Source: Chloroflexota bacterium
GTDB lineage: Bacteria > Chloroflexota > Anaerolineae > J102
Reading direction: 5' to 3'
NCBI GenBank assembly: GCA_013152695.1
Contig: JAADFV010000005.1
Coordinates: 1-10,912 of the forward strand
Length of the DNA: 10,912 nucleotides
In this document: positions 1-6,352 of the stretch, piece after piece
Numbering within the stretch: position 1 is the first letter of the stretch
Layout of the letters: each line of letters begins with the position of its first letter
Translations under genes and position numbers: made by a program
Notes under the pieces: generated by a model
What the model was told of the DNA's origin: nothing
The model's database searches: none
The model's input: only the letters and a program-made list of their open reading frames with translations

Positions 1-135
1 CGGCGAAAGTGTTTCGCCCTGGCAGACAAACCAGTTCTGGCGGAGAAGCGCTTGGGCGATGATAATGCCTGCCGCCAGGGATAAAGCCGCATAGATGGGT
101 AGATAAGGTGAAATCCAGCGCTCAGTACCTTTCAT
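1..135 (-). CDS. N-terminal fragment of a membrane-anchored protein of unknown function (partial)
   Basis: An open frame starts at the ATG on the minus strand at 133-135 and runs off the left edge, giving 45 visible residues. It begins MKGTERWISPYLPIYAALSL and continues with a strongly hydrophobic stretch (about residues 9-31) ending in AAGIIIAQALL, then a polar segment RQNWFVCQGETL. The pattern is one N-terminal membrane segment or uncleaved signal anchor with the rest probably outside the cytoplasm. There is no clear Shine-Dalgarno sequence before the ATG and no in-frame alternative start, so the start is moderately secure. The gene is divergent from efp. The visible part is too short to name a family; I infer only that it is a membrane-anchored protein. 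Confidence 0.5.
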   Translation of the reverse strand, partial: MKGTERWISPYLPIYAALSLAAGIIIAQALLRQNWFVCQGETLSP

Positions 136-190
136 AGAATCGAAAGAGGGCTTTGGGTAAGGAGGGGACTGTGAGCAAGCGAACGAAATC

Positions 191-218
191 TTGACTTTCC
201 GCCATAATTCCTTAGAAT
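191..218 (+). promoter_or_regulatory. Sigma-70-type promoter of efp
   Basis: TTGACT (191-196) and TAGAAT (213-218) are separated by 16 bp, matching the -35/-10 consensus in 5/6 and 5/6 positions. The predicted start is near 225, about 48 nt before the efp ATG. The -10 lies inside a small inverted repeat, TCCTTA (209-214) and TAAGGA (218-223), which may be chance or an operator. Confidence 0.6.
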
Positions 219-272
219 AAGGATGGCCGTGCCACCACAGGCGCGGTCGATTGTTGCAAGGAGTATGATTTT

Positions 273-830
273 ATGATTGGCGTCGAACAACTTCGCAAAG
301 GCGTTGTCTTTCTATTGGATGGCGAGCTTTACCGGGTGCTAGATTATGAGCACCGCAAGATGGCGCGCGGCAGCGCCACGATTCGTGTGAAGATACGTAA
401 TTTACGTTCTGGATCCATTATCGAAAAAACATTTCCTAATGGCAACCGTGTCCAAGATATTCGGCTGGATCATGCCATTGTCCAGTTTCTTTATCATGAT
501 GACCAGTTTTACTATTTCATGGATACGGAAACCTACGAGCAAACAATGCTTAAAGCCGAGCAATTGGGTGATGGCGTAAACTATCTCGTGGATGGACTTG
601 AAATCAAGCTGGAAACGTATGAAGGGGAACCGATTAGCATTGAATTACCCACCACCGTGGATATGGAAGTCGTCGAGGCAGAACCGGGTTTTGCCGGCGA
701 CACCGCCAATGCTCCCTCCAAGTGGTGCACGACGGAGACCGGTCTACGCGTTCAGGTACCACTTTTTGTGCAAGCAGGTGACCGTATTCGTGTGAATACC
801 ACGACCGGTGCCTACGTCACACGTGTCTAA
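273..830 (+). CDS. efp: Translation elongation factor P (Arg32 type)
   Basis: EF-P is a cytoplasmic, tRNA-shaped factor that binds between the ribosomal P and E sites and relieves stalling at consecutive prolines. The 185-residue product is full length for the family. Domain I (about 1-65) is the KOW-like fold with loop HRKMARGSATIRVK; domains II and III follow (about 66-130 and 131-185). The C-terminal signature is clear: TETGLRVQVPLFV, then GDRIRVNTTTGAYV. The loop-tip residue, equivalent to E. coli Lys34, is Arg32, as in Thermus EF-P (loop HQKLGRGGA, from memory). Lysyl modification by EpmA is therefore not possible here, and no modification gene is seen nearby. AAGGAG (258-263) lies 9 nt before the ATG, fixing the start. 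The gene is monocistronic between its own promoter and a hairpin terminator. Confidence 0.97.
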   Translation: MIGVEQLRKGVVFLLDGELYRVLDYEHRKMARGSATIRVKIRNLRSGSIIEKTFPNGNRVQDIRLDHAIVQFLYHDDQFYYFMDTETYEQTMLKAEQLGDGVNYLVDGLEIKLETYEGEPISIELPTTVDMEVVEAEPGFAGDTANAPSKWCTTETGLRVQVPLFVQAGDRIRVNTTTGAYVTRV

Positions 831-862
831 ACTCTAGGCCAGAAAACGATACGATATCTCGG

Positions 863-897
863 CACCCTCCTCCGTGTGAGCGGCAGGAGGGTGTTTT
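863..897 (+). terminator. Hairpin terminator after efp
   Basis: A perfect 9-bp stem, CACCCTCCT (863-871) with AGGAGGGTG (885-893), can extend inward by CCG/CGG around a short loop and is followed by TTTT (894-897). The T tract is short. The hairpin lies between the convergent ends of efp and the patatin gene, so it may also stop minus-strand transcription, although no T tract follows on that side. Confidence 0.7.
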
Positions 898-926
898 GGG
901 GTGTGGGCGAGCGTCTTCGTTTGGGT

Positions 927-1826
927 TCAAGGGGCCCATATTCGGCGCAAACGGTGTTTCAGAGATAGGGAGTGCGGAGTCCAATCAGCCATTTGTTCCT
1001 GGGCGAGTTCATAGCCGCGAGCAATGAGTTTTTCTGTGTCGCTGAAATCCCACAAGAACACTACCCGTTCTGGAATCAATTGTAAGTGCTGCACAGGTAC
1101 CCCGTATGCTGCCGCCAAGGCCAGTTCAAGTGCATTCTGGCGATATTCTACACTGGCCAGCAGTTTCAAAAGAAAGGGCCCCACACCTTCTGCTTCGCTG
1201 ACAGCCTGCCTGCCATCGAATAAATCCATGGCAATAATATCTGTGGCACCCATCTGCAAAGCGGGCTCCACCGGCAGATTACTCAACGCTCCCCCATCCA
1301 TCAACAACCGTCCATTAATCTCGAGTGGCCGTATCCAGGGAGGCACTGCTGTGGATGCCAGCAGCCCTTCCAGGACTGATTGTTGTGGGTCTTTGCCGTA
1401 GAGAACTGGCTGAAATGTATTGAGATCAGTGGCCACGACGATGAGCTGTGGGCTTTGAATATCGCCATAATGCAAATCTGGAGATAGGCCGTGATCGATG
1501 TAAAAGGTGCGCATATCATCCACATAGGGCGATACACCGGCGCGGCGGAAAAGCATACGTGCAGTGAGGCGGATGTAGTTGGAGGGGAGTAAGTTGGCGG
1601 CAGCAGCGTCATACCAGGCCTCTTCCAAGGCCTTCAATCCATCGAAGGTATAACCATGAATGCTCAGAAATGTGGCATTGACAGCCCCAATTGAGGTGCC
1701 CACCATCATATCGGGTTCGATACCTGCTTCCATGAGCGCGCGTAGGGCACCAACCTGCAACGCCCCTCGGGCGCCTCCTCCCCCCAGAACAAAGGTTAAT
1801 TTGGATTTAGCCATAAGTGCTTTCAT
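927..1826 (-). CDS. Patatin-like phospholipase/acyl hydrolase (second of the tandem pair)
   Basis: Patatin-family serine hydrolases cleave acyl esters of phospholipids or other lipids using a Ser-Asp dyad. In this 299-residue protein the glycine-rich oxyanion loop is LGGGGARGALQVGAL (14-28), the nucleophile elbow is GTSIG with Ser45, and the acid is in DGGALSNLPV with Asp177. All catalytic elements are present, so it should be active. There is no signal peptide; it is probably cytoplasmic or loosely membrane-associated, like other short bacterial patatins. Its ATG overlaps the stop of the upstream patatin gene (ATGA, 1823-1826), indicating translational coupling. AAGG lies about 10 nt before the ATG; Met5 is a possible alternative start. 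It is the last gene of the five-gene operon. The substrate cannot be read from sequence. Confidence 0.9.
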   Translation of the reverse strand: MKALMAKSKLTFVLGGGGARGALQVGALRALMEAGIEPDMMVGTSIGAVNATFLSIHGYTFDGLKALEEAWYDAAAANLLPSNYIRLTARMLFRRAGVSPYVDDMRTFYIDHGLSPDLHYGDIQSPQLIVVATDLNTFQPVLYGKDPQQSVLEGLLASTAVPPWIRPLEINGRLLMDGGALSNLPVEPALQMGATDIIAMDLFDGRQAVSEAEGVGPFLLKLLASVEYRQNALELALAAAYGVPVQHLQLIPERVVFLWDFSDTEKLIARGYELAQEQMADWTPHSLSLKHRLRRIWAP

Positions 1827-2596
1827 GTGAGCAGTGCCTTAAGTTGGTCTAGTTTTGCTGCCATTGCCTGGCGGCCGCGCCCCACCACAGGTGAGTACTG
1901 AAAGCGGAGAAGTCCAAAGTCGGTACAGTCTGGCTCGACTAAAACATCGGCATCACCAAGATTACTGCCGGCCTGCACCATCGTGTGTCCGATCGCGGTC
2001 AGGGCCATGGTCAAAGGGGAGGAAGGGAGGTGAGTGGCTGGGCCAAACAGATTTACAGCCAAGACGACATCAATACCGGCAATGCTGCGCATTGCTGTAA
2101 TGGGAACGTTGTCTGACATTCCTCCGTCAACATACGCCACGCCATCGATTTCTATCGGTTGAATCAGGCCCGGCACAGAACAACTGGCACGGATGCGAGG
2201 GGCGAGACGCCCCTGCTTGAAGGTAACCGTCTCACCAGTGAGCGCGACAGTGGCTGTACAGGCAAATGGTAAGGGTAAATCGCTGATATCGATGTCTCCA
2301 CCGACCATGGCGATCACAAATTTCTCCAGGGGGGTAAATGATACAAGACCTTGCCGGGGCCACGATGGACGCATAAGATGTCGCCAGCGTACCCGGCGGG
2401 CGAGATGGTTAAGATCGGCCATCGGCATGCGGTTGGCTACAGCTGCGCCGATCATGGCTCCTACACTGGCGCCGGTGACAGCGTGTACAACAATACCAGC
2501 TTCGGCCAACACTTGCAAAACGCCGATATGGGCCAGTCCTCGTGCTCCTCCGCCACCTAACACGAGCCCCAAATGTTTTCGTTGGAGAAAAGCCAT
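1823..2596 (-). CDS. Patatin-like phospholipase/acyl hydrolase (RssA/NTE-like; first of the tandem pair)
   Basis: A 257-residue patatin-domain hydrolase. It has the glycine-rich loop LGGGGARGLAHIGVL (13-27), the nucleophile elbow GASVG with Ser44, and Asp157 in VDGGMSDNVP; this set resembles bacterial RssA-type and NTE-type proteins. An open frame continues 38 codons further upstream into the oxidoreductase gene, but the ATG at 2594-2596 is chosen because AAAGGAG (2606-2612) lies 9 nt before it and touches the TAA of the upstream gene (2611-2613). Product MAFLQRKHLGLVL then begins at the expected distance before the glycine loop. No signal peptide or membrane helix is evident. It overlaps the downstream patatin by 4 bp. 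The two paralogues differ clearly around their motifs, so this is an old duplication or independent recruitment. Expected activity: acyl-lipid hydrolysis releasing fatty acid; substrate unknown. Confidence 0.9.
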   Translation of the reverse strand: MAFLQRKHLGLVLGGGGARGLAHIGVLQVLAEAGIVVHAVTGASVGAMIGAAVANRMPMADLNHLARRVRWRHLMRPSWPRQGLVSFTPLEKFVIAMVGGDIDISDLPLPFACTATVALTGETVTFKQGRLAPRIRASCSVPGLIQPIEIDGVAYVDGGMSDNVPITAMRSIAGIDVVLAVNLFGPATHLPSSPLTMALTAIGHTMVQAGSNLGDADVLVEPDCTDFGLLRFQYSPVVGRGRQAMAAKLDQLKALLT

Positions 2597-2610
2597 ATTT
2601 ACACGCTCCT

Positions 2611-4512
2611 TTACGGTTGTGCTGTCTTCTCCCACAGTTCTGGTATGAACTCGTCTAGTCCTAAGGCATGTAGTCGCTCTGGTGTGGGTTTGCCCGTGGC
2701 TGCATCCCATCCCCGAACTTGATAGTAGTAGTGTAACATCGTGGTGATGTCGGGGGCATAACCGGCAGTCGGACCATCCTCGTAAGCCTTGAGCAAGGGT
2801 TTTGGTAAGGTATCATTGGCTTTCGTGAGGCCAAAACGATGATTGAGGACACGTTTGAATTGATAGAGACGTTCTCCAACCTTAATCAAGTCCTCTGCTG
2901 ACCAAGTCCAGCCTGTGATGGTTTCCCACAAGGTCAGAAAATCGGGAATGGGTATTTCTTCGAAGTGGCAGATAATGGCGCTGTTGGTAAAGGCACGAAA
3001 ATCCATGACTCGGGCAGCCATCACCATTTTCTCAAGGGACTCCTCTTGCGGATCGCCATAACTGATCCCGAGCTCAGGAGCTTCCCGACCTTGTTCCCAA
3101 TGGTAGATGTCTCCGGCCATATGACAGGCCCCACGCGTAGCTGTAGCATAGACTATGCCCTGAGCCGAATGGGCATGGACATCGTGGAAAGGTACTTCCA
3201 ACTTGTTGACATGCACCGCTCGTTCGGCCACGCCTAAGGCCTCGCCTACTCGCGCTGCTCCCTCTGCCAGGAGATTTCCGAAGCCTTGACGGTAGGCAAT
3301 CTGTTCGATAAGCTGTATTGCCGGTTGGATATCACCCCAACGTAGCTCCAGGCCGCCAGTCATCTCCTTATCGATCACGCCTGCCTCGAAAAGTGAATAG
3401 GCAAAGGCTATGGTAGAGCCACAGGAGATCGTATCCAGGCCGTAACGGTTACAGAGATGACCGGCCAATATGACACCTTCTAAGTCGTCGGTGCCGAGAA
3501 GGGGGCCAAAAGCTACGGATGTCTCGTATTCAGGGCCATCCACCGCTCTTTCTACCAGCTCCGGCAGCAAGACTTCGCGGCCGCAAGCAATGGGACAGCG
3601 AAAACAAGGGACATGTCGTTTGAGGTAATGATCACTGAGCTGTCCTGCATTGATCTTGTCTTCTATCCCGTCAAGTACATTTGTGCTGTAATAACGGGCC
3701 GGAACATCGCCCACCACCAGGCCAAAATCGATAGAAATAATGGTTCCTCCCAGGCGCAACATCTGGGACGTGATATTTTCTACGACACCATTGGTGATAT
3801 GGCGATTCACGACTTTGTTACGCTCGGGATCGGCGATCGCTACCTTGGCACGACCGCGTACGGCAATTGCCTTCAGGTTTTTACTGCCCATCACAGCGCC
3901 CAGGCCTGTACGGGCGGCAGCTCTGCCATGATCGTTCATTACGCCGGCAAACAAAACCTGATGCTCACCAGCAGGGCCAATGCAGGCTATACGAATCTGC
4001 TTATCGGCAAGACGGGTACGAATGGCGGTTTGCACCTCGTACATATCCATACCCCAAAGTTCCTGGGCATCATGGAGACGTGGAGGCAAGCCTTCGCGCA
4101 CCTCTAACCATACAGGTGTTGACGCTTTACCCGTGACAATAATGCCATCATAGCCCGACCGTCTTAATTCAGGCCCCCAAAATCCTCCCGAATTGCCTTC
4201 ACCGGTGAGGCCGGTCAGAGGGGAACGTGCAACTACAGAAAAACGACCGGCCGCCGGGGTAGTTGTACCCACCAGGGGGCCGGTCATAAAGATGAGCGGG
4301 TTTTCGGGAGCCAAAGGATCGGTGCTGGCGTCGGCATAGTCGGCTAAATAACGGGCACCGAGGCCACTACCGCCGATAAACATCCGGGCGTACGTGGCAT
4401 TAAGAGGCTCGTCCCATAGGTCTCCAGTACTTAAATCTACACGCAGGATTTTACCCATGTAACCGGGCAGGGTGACGGCGGGGGCAGGGGTGTAAGTTTG
4501 GCTGATGGACAT
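2611..4512 (-). CDS. aor: Aldehyde:ferredoxin oxidoreductase (tungsten-containing, AOR family)
   Basis: AOR enzymes interconvert carboxylic acids and aldehydes with ferredoxin as electron carrier, using a tungsten-bis-pterin centre and one [4Fe-4S] cluster in the cytoplasm. The 633-residue product is near the usual length. The N-terminal pterin-binding domain (about 18-225) shows GGSGLGARYL (47-56) and RSPLTGLTGEGNSGG (96-110). The cluster ligands are Cys303, Cys306 and Cys310 (CFRCPIAC), with Cys515 in SAIICHF the likely fourth. GPEYET (326-331) and the TRGACH segment with His463 match conserved active-site regions. About 17 residues precede the usual start region (GYMGKILRVDL), and no good ribosome site precedes the ATG, so the true start could be Met19. 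It sits 9 bp after the alcohol dehydrogenase. No ferredoxin or second AOR subunit is encoded nearby. The aldehyde substrate cannot be told; neighbours suggest a lipophilic one. Confidence 0.95.
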   Translation of the reverse strand: MSISQTYTPAPAVTLPGYMGKILRVDLSTGDLWDEPLNATYARMFIGGSGLGARYLADYADASTDPLAPENPLIFMTGPLVGTTTPAAGRFSVVARSPLTGLTGEGNSGGFWGPELRRSGYDGIIVTGKASTPVWLEVREGLPPRLHDAQELWGMDMYEVQTAIRTRLADKQIRIACIGPAGEHQVLFAGVMNDHGRAAARTGLGAVMGSKNLKAIAVRGRAKVAIADPERNKVVNRHITNGVVENITSQMLRLGGTIISIDFGLVVGDVPARYYSTNVLDGIEDKINAGQLSDHYLKRHVPCFRCPIACGREVLLPELVERAVDGPEYETSVAFGPLLGTDDLEGVILAGHLCNRYGLDTISCGSTIAFAYSLFEAGVIDKEMTGGLELRWGDIQPAIQLIEQIAYRQGFGNLLAEGAARVGEALGVAERAVHVNKLEVPFHDVHAHSAQGIVYATATRGACHMAGDIYHWEQGREAPELGISYGDPQEESLEKMVMAARVMDFRAFTNSAIICHFEEIPIPDFLTLWETITGWTWSAEDLIKVGERLYQFKRVLNHRFGLTKANDTLPKPLLKAYEDGPTAGYAPDITTMLHYYYQVRGWDAATGKPTPERLHALGLDEFIPELWEKTAQP

Positions 4513-4521
4513 GGGTCTTGA

Positions 4522-5694
4522 TCAAAAGTCGATGGTACGGCCATCGTAGGCGTATTGGAAAAGACGGGTGAGGTCTTCGCGTTCAGGGATACGCACACCA
4601 CTGATGAAGGTGCCATCGCCTTCGGCGAATTCACAGAGCTGTTCGAGCATTGAGTCGTACTTTGCTTGCTCGACACCTGCCTCGGCAACCGTTTGCGGTT
4701 GTCCTACTTGCTGTTGCAAGGCGCGGATGGCAGCAATCACGGCCTGAGCACTGGCGATTTCGTCACGATCGTCCACATCCAGGTGTAGAGTATGGGCGAT
4801 ATCGCCAAAACGAGTCATTTCCGGCACTTTAGCCATGTATTCCAGGGTGTAGGGTAAGAAAAGGCTGACACTACGCCCGTGAGGCAGTTTGAAAAATCCA
4901 CCAAAAGCATGCCCCATGGCATGGGCCAACGAAGCCCAGGAGTTGATAAATCCTAAGCCGCCAAGCGTTGCAGCATTGGCCATGTGTTCACGTGCTTCTA
5001 AATCATCAGGGTCTTCGTAGGCCCGAGGTAGGTAAGTGAAGACAAGCTGGATGGCTTTGAGGCAGATGCCATCGGTGAAGTCGTTGTTAAAAGTGGAGAG
5101 ATAGCCTTCGACTGCGTGGGTGAGGGCATCCAAGCCTGTATCTGCCGTCACTTGCGGCGGTAGTTTGGCGGTCATGGCAGGATCGATGATCGCTTTGGTG
5201 GGCATGGTTTCGCGTGAGCCTAGAGCCAATTTGCGGCCGTCACTTTTGTCGGTAAGCACTGTTGCCCACGTCACTTCTGAGCCTGTGCCGGCTGTCGTAG
5301 GAATGGCGATAAGCTTGGCCAGCTTACCGATGCCCAAGTCGACCATGGGACTGATTTCATCTGGCTGCAAGTCGGGGCGCTCGTAGAGCACCCACATTGC
5401 CTTGGCCGCATCCATTGCCGACCCTCCCCCCAGGCCAATAATCCAGTCAGGGCGAAACGCACGCAGGGATTCGGCGCCTTTTTGTACGGTCTGCATGGAG
5501 GGTTCCGGCTCCACTTCGGCAAAATAGGCGACCTCGAAACCAGCTTCCTGTAAACGTTTGGAGATATCTTGCGTATAGCCAAGGCGATGGAGAACCGGGT
5601 CTGTGACGATGAAGGCGCGTTCGCCATCCAGTTCTTCTAGATGGCTGAGCGCGTCTTCGCCATAGATTATTTCAGGACAGTCGAAGTACCACAT
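4522..5694 (-). CDS. Iron-type (group III) NAD(P)-dependent alcohol dehydrogenase
   Basis: This family reversibly converts aldehydes to alcohols with NAD(P)H using a divalent metal, usually iron. The 390-residue product has the expected length. The nucleotide-binding domain (about 1-180) includes GLGGGSAMDAAK (87-98) and PTTAGTGSEVTW (132-143). The metal ligands are Asp189 and His193 (TGLDALTHAVEGY), His258 and His272 (LAHAMGHAFGG through KLPHG), with the 14-residue spacing between the last two seen in FucO. The start ATG follows the SCP2 stop after 3 bp, with GAGG inside the end of that gene serving as ribosome site. Beside AOR it completes an acid-aldehyde-alcohol sequence: AOR reduces the acid with ferredoxin and this enzyme reduces the aldehyde with NAD(P)H, or both run in reverse. 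Substrate and cofactor preference cannot be settled from sequence. Confidence 0.95.
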   Translation of the reverse strand: MWYFDCPEIIYGEDALSHLEELDGERAFIVTDPVLHRLGYTQDISKRLQEAGFEVAYFAEVEPEPSMQTVQKGAESLRAFRPDWIIGLGGGSAMDAAKAMWVLYERPDLQPDEISPMVDLGIGKLAKLIAIPTTAGTGSEVTWATVLTDKSDGRKLALGSRETMPTKAIIDPAMTAKLPPQVTADTGLDALTHAVEGYLSTFNNDFTDGICLKAIQLVFTYLPRAYEDPDDLEAREHMANAATLGGLGFINSWASLAHAMGHAFGGFFKLPHGRSVSLFLPYTLEYMAKVPEMTRFGDIAHTLHLDVDDRDEIASAQAVIAAIRALQQQVGQPQTVAEAGVEQAKYDSMLEQLCEFAEGDGTFISGVRIPEREDLTRLFQYAYDGRTIDF

Positions 5695-5697
5695 TGT

Positions 5698-6114
5698 TTA
5701 GGCCTCGTCCGGGTAGCATGTGTCAACATTAGCAGCAGCATTGACCAGGTCGAGGGTGGCTTTGACCGAGCGCATAATTTTTCCCAGGTTCCCCTTGAGT
5801 TTGAGCTTACGGCTGACCAGGGCTCTGATCGGATCTAATTTATGATCGAATATTTGCCGGTATACATCCAATGTCCCTTCGATAACAAATTCAGGGTTCT
5901 TGTCATCCTCGCCTTCTACAACATAAGCTTCACGGCATTGTCCATGCCACAAATCCAGGTAGAATTTAACTGGCTCTTTGATCGCTCCTTTGGGCGAGAT
6001 AATGAAGTAGAAATCACCTTCCCACTTAGCTGCTGAAACTTTGTAGGCTTCGCTGTTGTTGATTGCTTCGCGAAAAGCATCGACCCATTCGGGAGAGGGG
6101 AATAAGTAAGCCAT
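5698..6114 (-). CDS. SCP2 sterol-binding-fold lipid carrier protein
   Basis: A 138-residue protein matching a single SCP2 domain, a small alpha/beta fold with a hydrophobic tunnel that binds acyl chains, acyl-CoAs or sterols. Supporting features are the central strand region DFYFIISPKG (34-43), FYLDLWHG (51-58), and the C-terminal block FVIEGTLDVYRQIF followed by DPIRALVSRKLKLKGNLGK (94-112), typical of the G-x-K-x-K-G-N/D end of this fold. There is no signal peptide, so it is cytoplasmic. GGAGG (6124-6128) lies 9 nt before the ATG. As first gene of the operon, 3 bp before the alcohol dehydrogenase, it probably delivers or buffers a lipophilic substrate for the enzymes downstream. The family call is from motif recognition; the ligand is inference. 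Confidence 0.8.
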   Translation of the reverse strand: MAYLFPSPEWVDAFREAINNSEAYKVSAAKWEGDFYFIISPKGAIKEPVKFYLDLWHGQCREAYVVEGEDDKNPEFVIEGTLDVYRQIFDHKLDPIRALVSRKLKLKGNLGKIMRSVKATLDLVNAAANVDTCYPDEA

Positions 6115-6157
6115 GATTCGTAACCTCCGAGAGATATGTAGCGTTTTGAAGAGCTAT

Positions 6158-6170
6158 GACGCGGCGCGTC
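6158..6170. promoter_or_regulatory. GC-rich palindrome at the operon transcription start (candidate operator)
   Basis: GACGCG-G-CGCGTC is a perfect palindrome with 6-bp arms around one central base. It stands out because the flanks are AT-rich, and it lies where transcription of the five-gene operon should start, a position where a bound repressor would block initiation. The cognate regulator is unknown; the sequence does not resemble a Rex site. It could also form a 5'-end hairpin in the mRNA. Confidence 0.4.
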
Positions 6171-6175
6171 GTTGA

Positions 6176-6205
6176 ATTATAGCACGATTTTTGCAAAAGA
6201 GGCAA
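6176..6205 (-). promoter_or_regulatory. Extended -10 promoter of the SCP2-ADH-AOR-patatin operon
   Basis: Read on the minus strand, TTGCCT (6205-6200) is followed after 18 bp by a perfect TATAAT (6181-6176), preceded by TG one base upstream (TGCTATAAT), an extended -10. The predicted start is near 6169. The spacer contains the perfect palindrome TTTTGCAAAA (6189-6198), and AT-rich DNA lies just upstream of the -35 (6211-6226). The 5' leader to the SCP2 ATG is about 55 nt. Confidence 0.7.
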
Positions 6206-6237
6206 TGCCGTTTCTAATTAATTTCTCGTGATGAAAG

Positions 6238-6266
6238 TTGCTTGTGGTCTACAATTGTGATATTAT
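6238..6266 (+). promoter_or_regulatory. Candidate rex promoter
   Basis: TTGCTT (6238-6243) and TATTAT (6261-6266) are spaced by 17 bp; the predicted start is near 6273. The TTGTG/CACAA palindrome then covers the start, as expected for autoregulation. A second -35-like TTGACA (6302-6307) lies closer to rex but has only a poor -10 (TTTTGT, 6325-6330), so it is less likely or secondary. Confidence 0.45.
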
Positions 6267-6270
6267 TATT

Positions 6271-6286
6271 TTGTGTTATTTCACAA
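6271..6286. promoter_or_regulatory. Candidate Rex operator, TTGTG-N6-CACAA
   Basis: TTGTGTTATTTCACAA is an inverted repeat with perfect 5-bp arms between the divergent rex gene and the AOR operon. Known Rex sites are TTGTGAA-N4-TTCACAA, with eight bases between TTGTG and CACAA; here there are six, so it is a shortened or lineage-specific form. Further half-sites occur at 6242-6246 and 6255-6259 (TTGTG) and 6293-6297 (CACAA), suggesting cooperative or alternative binding. It lies about 100 bp upstream of the operon start and directly at the candidate rex start, so control of rex itself is the more natural reading. Confidence 0.45.
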
Positions 6287-6352
6287 ACGGTGCACAAGAT
6301 ATTGACAGCGTTTGTCAGTCTTATTTTTGTTTACTCATTATAGGAGTCTGCC

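Noticed and set aside
171..194. Seven-codon GTG open frame with a perfect AAGGAGG site upstream of efp
   Set aside because: It lies upstream of the predicted efp transcription start and overlaps its -35, so it would not be transcribed from that promoter; no other promoter is evident.
1024..1401. Plus-strand open frame antisense to the second patatin
   Set aside because: Shadow of a well-supported gene, with no recognisable protein content.
2597..2710. N-terminal extension of the first patatin by 38 codons
   Set aside because: It lies wholly inside the end of the AOR gene, has low-complexity content unlike the family, and a good ribosome site specifies the ATG at 2596.
3613..4107. Long plus-strand open frame of 164 codons antisense to AOR
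   Set aside because: AOR is fully explained by conserved motifs in the minus frame; the antisense frame shows no family features, ribosome site or promoter.
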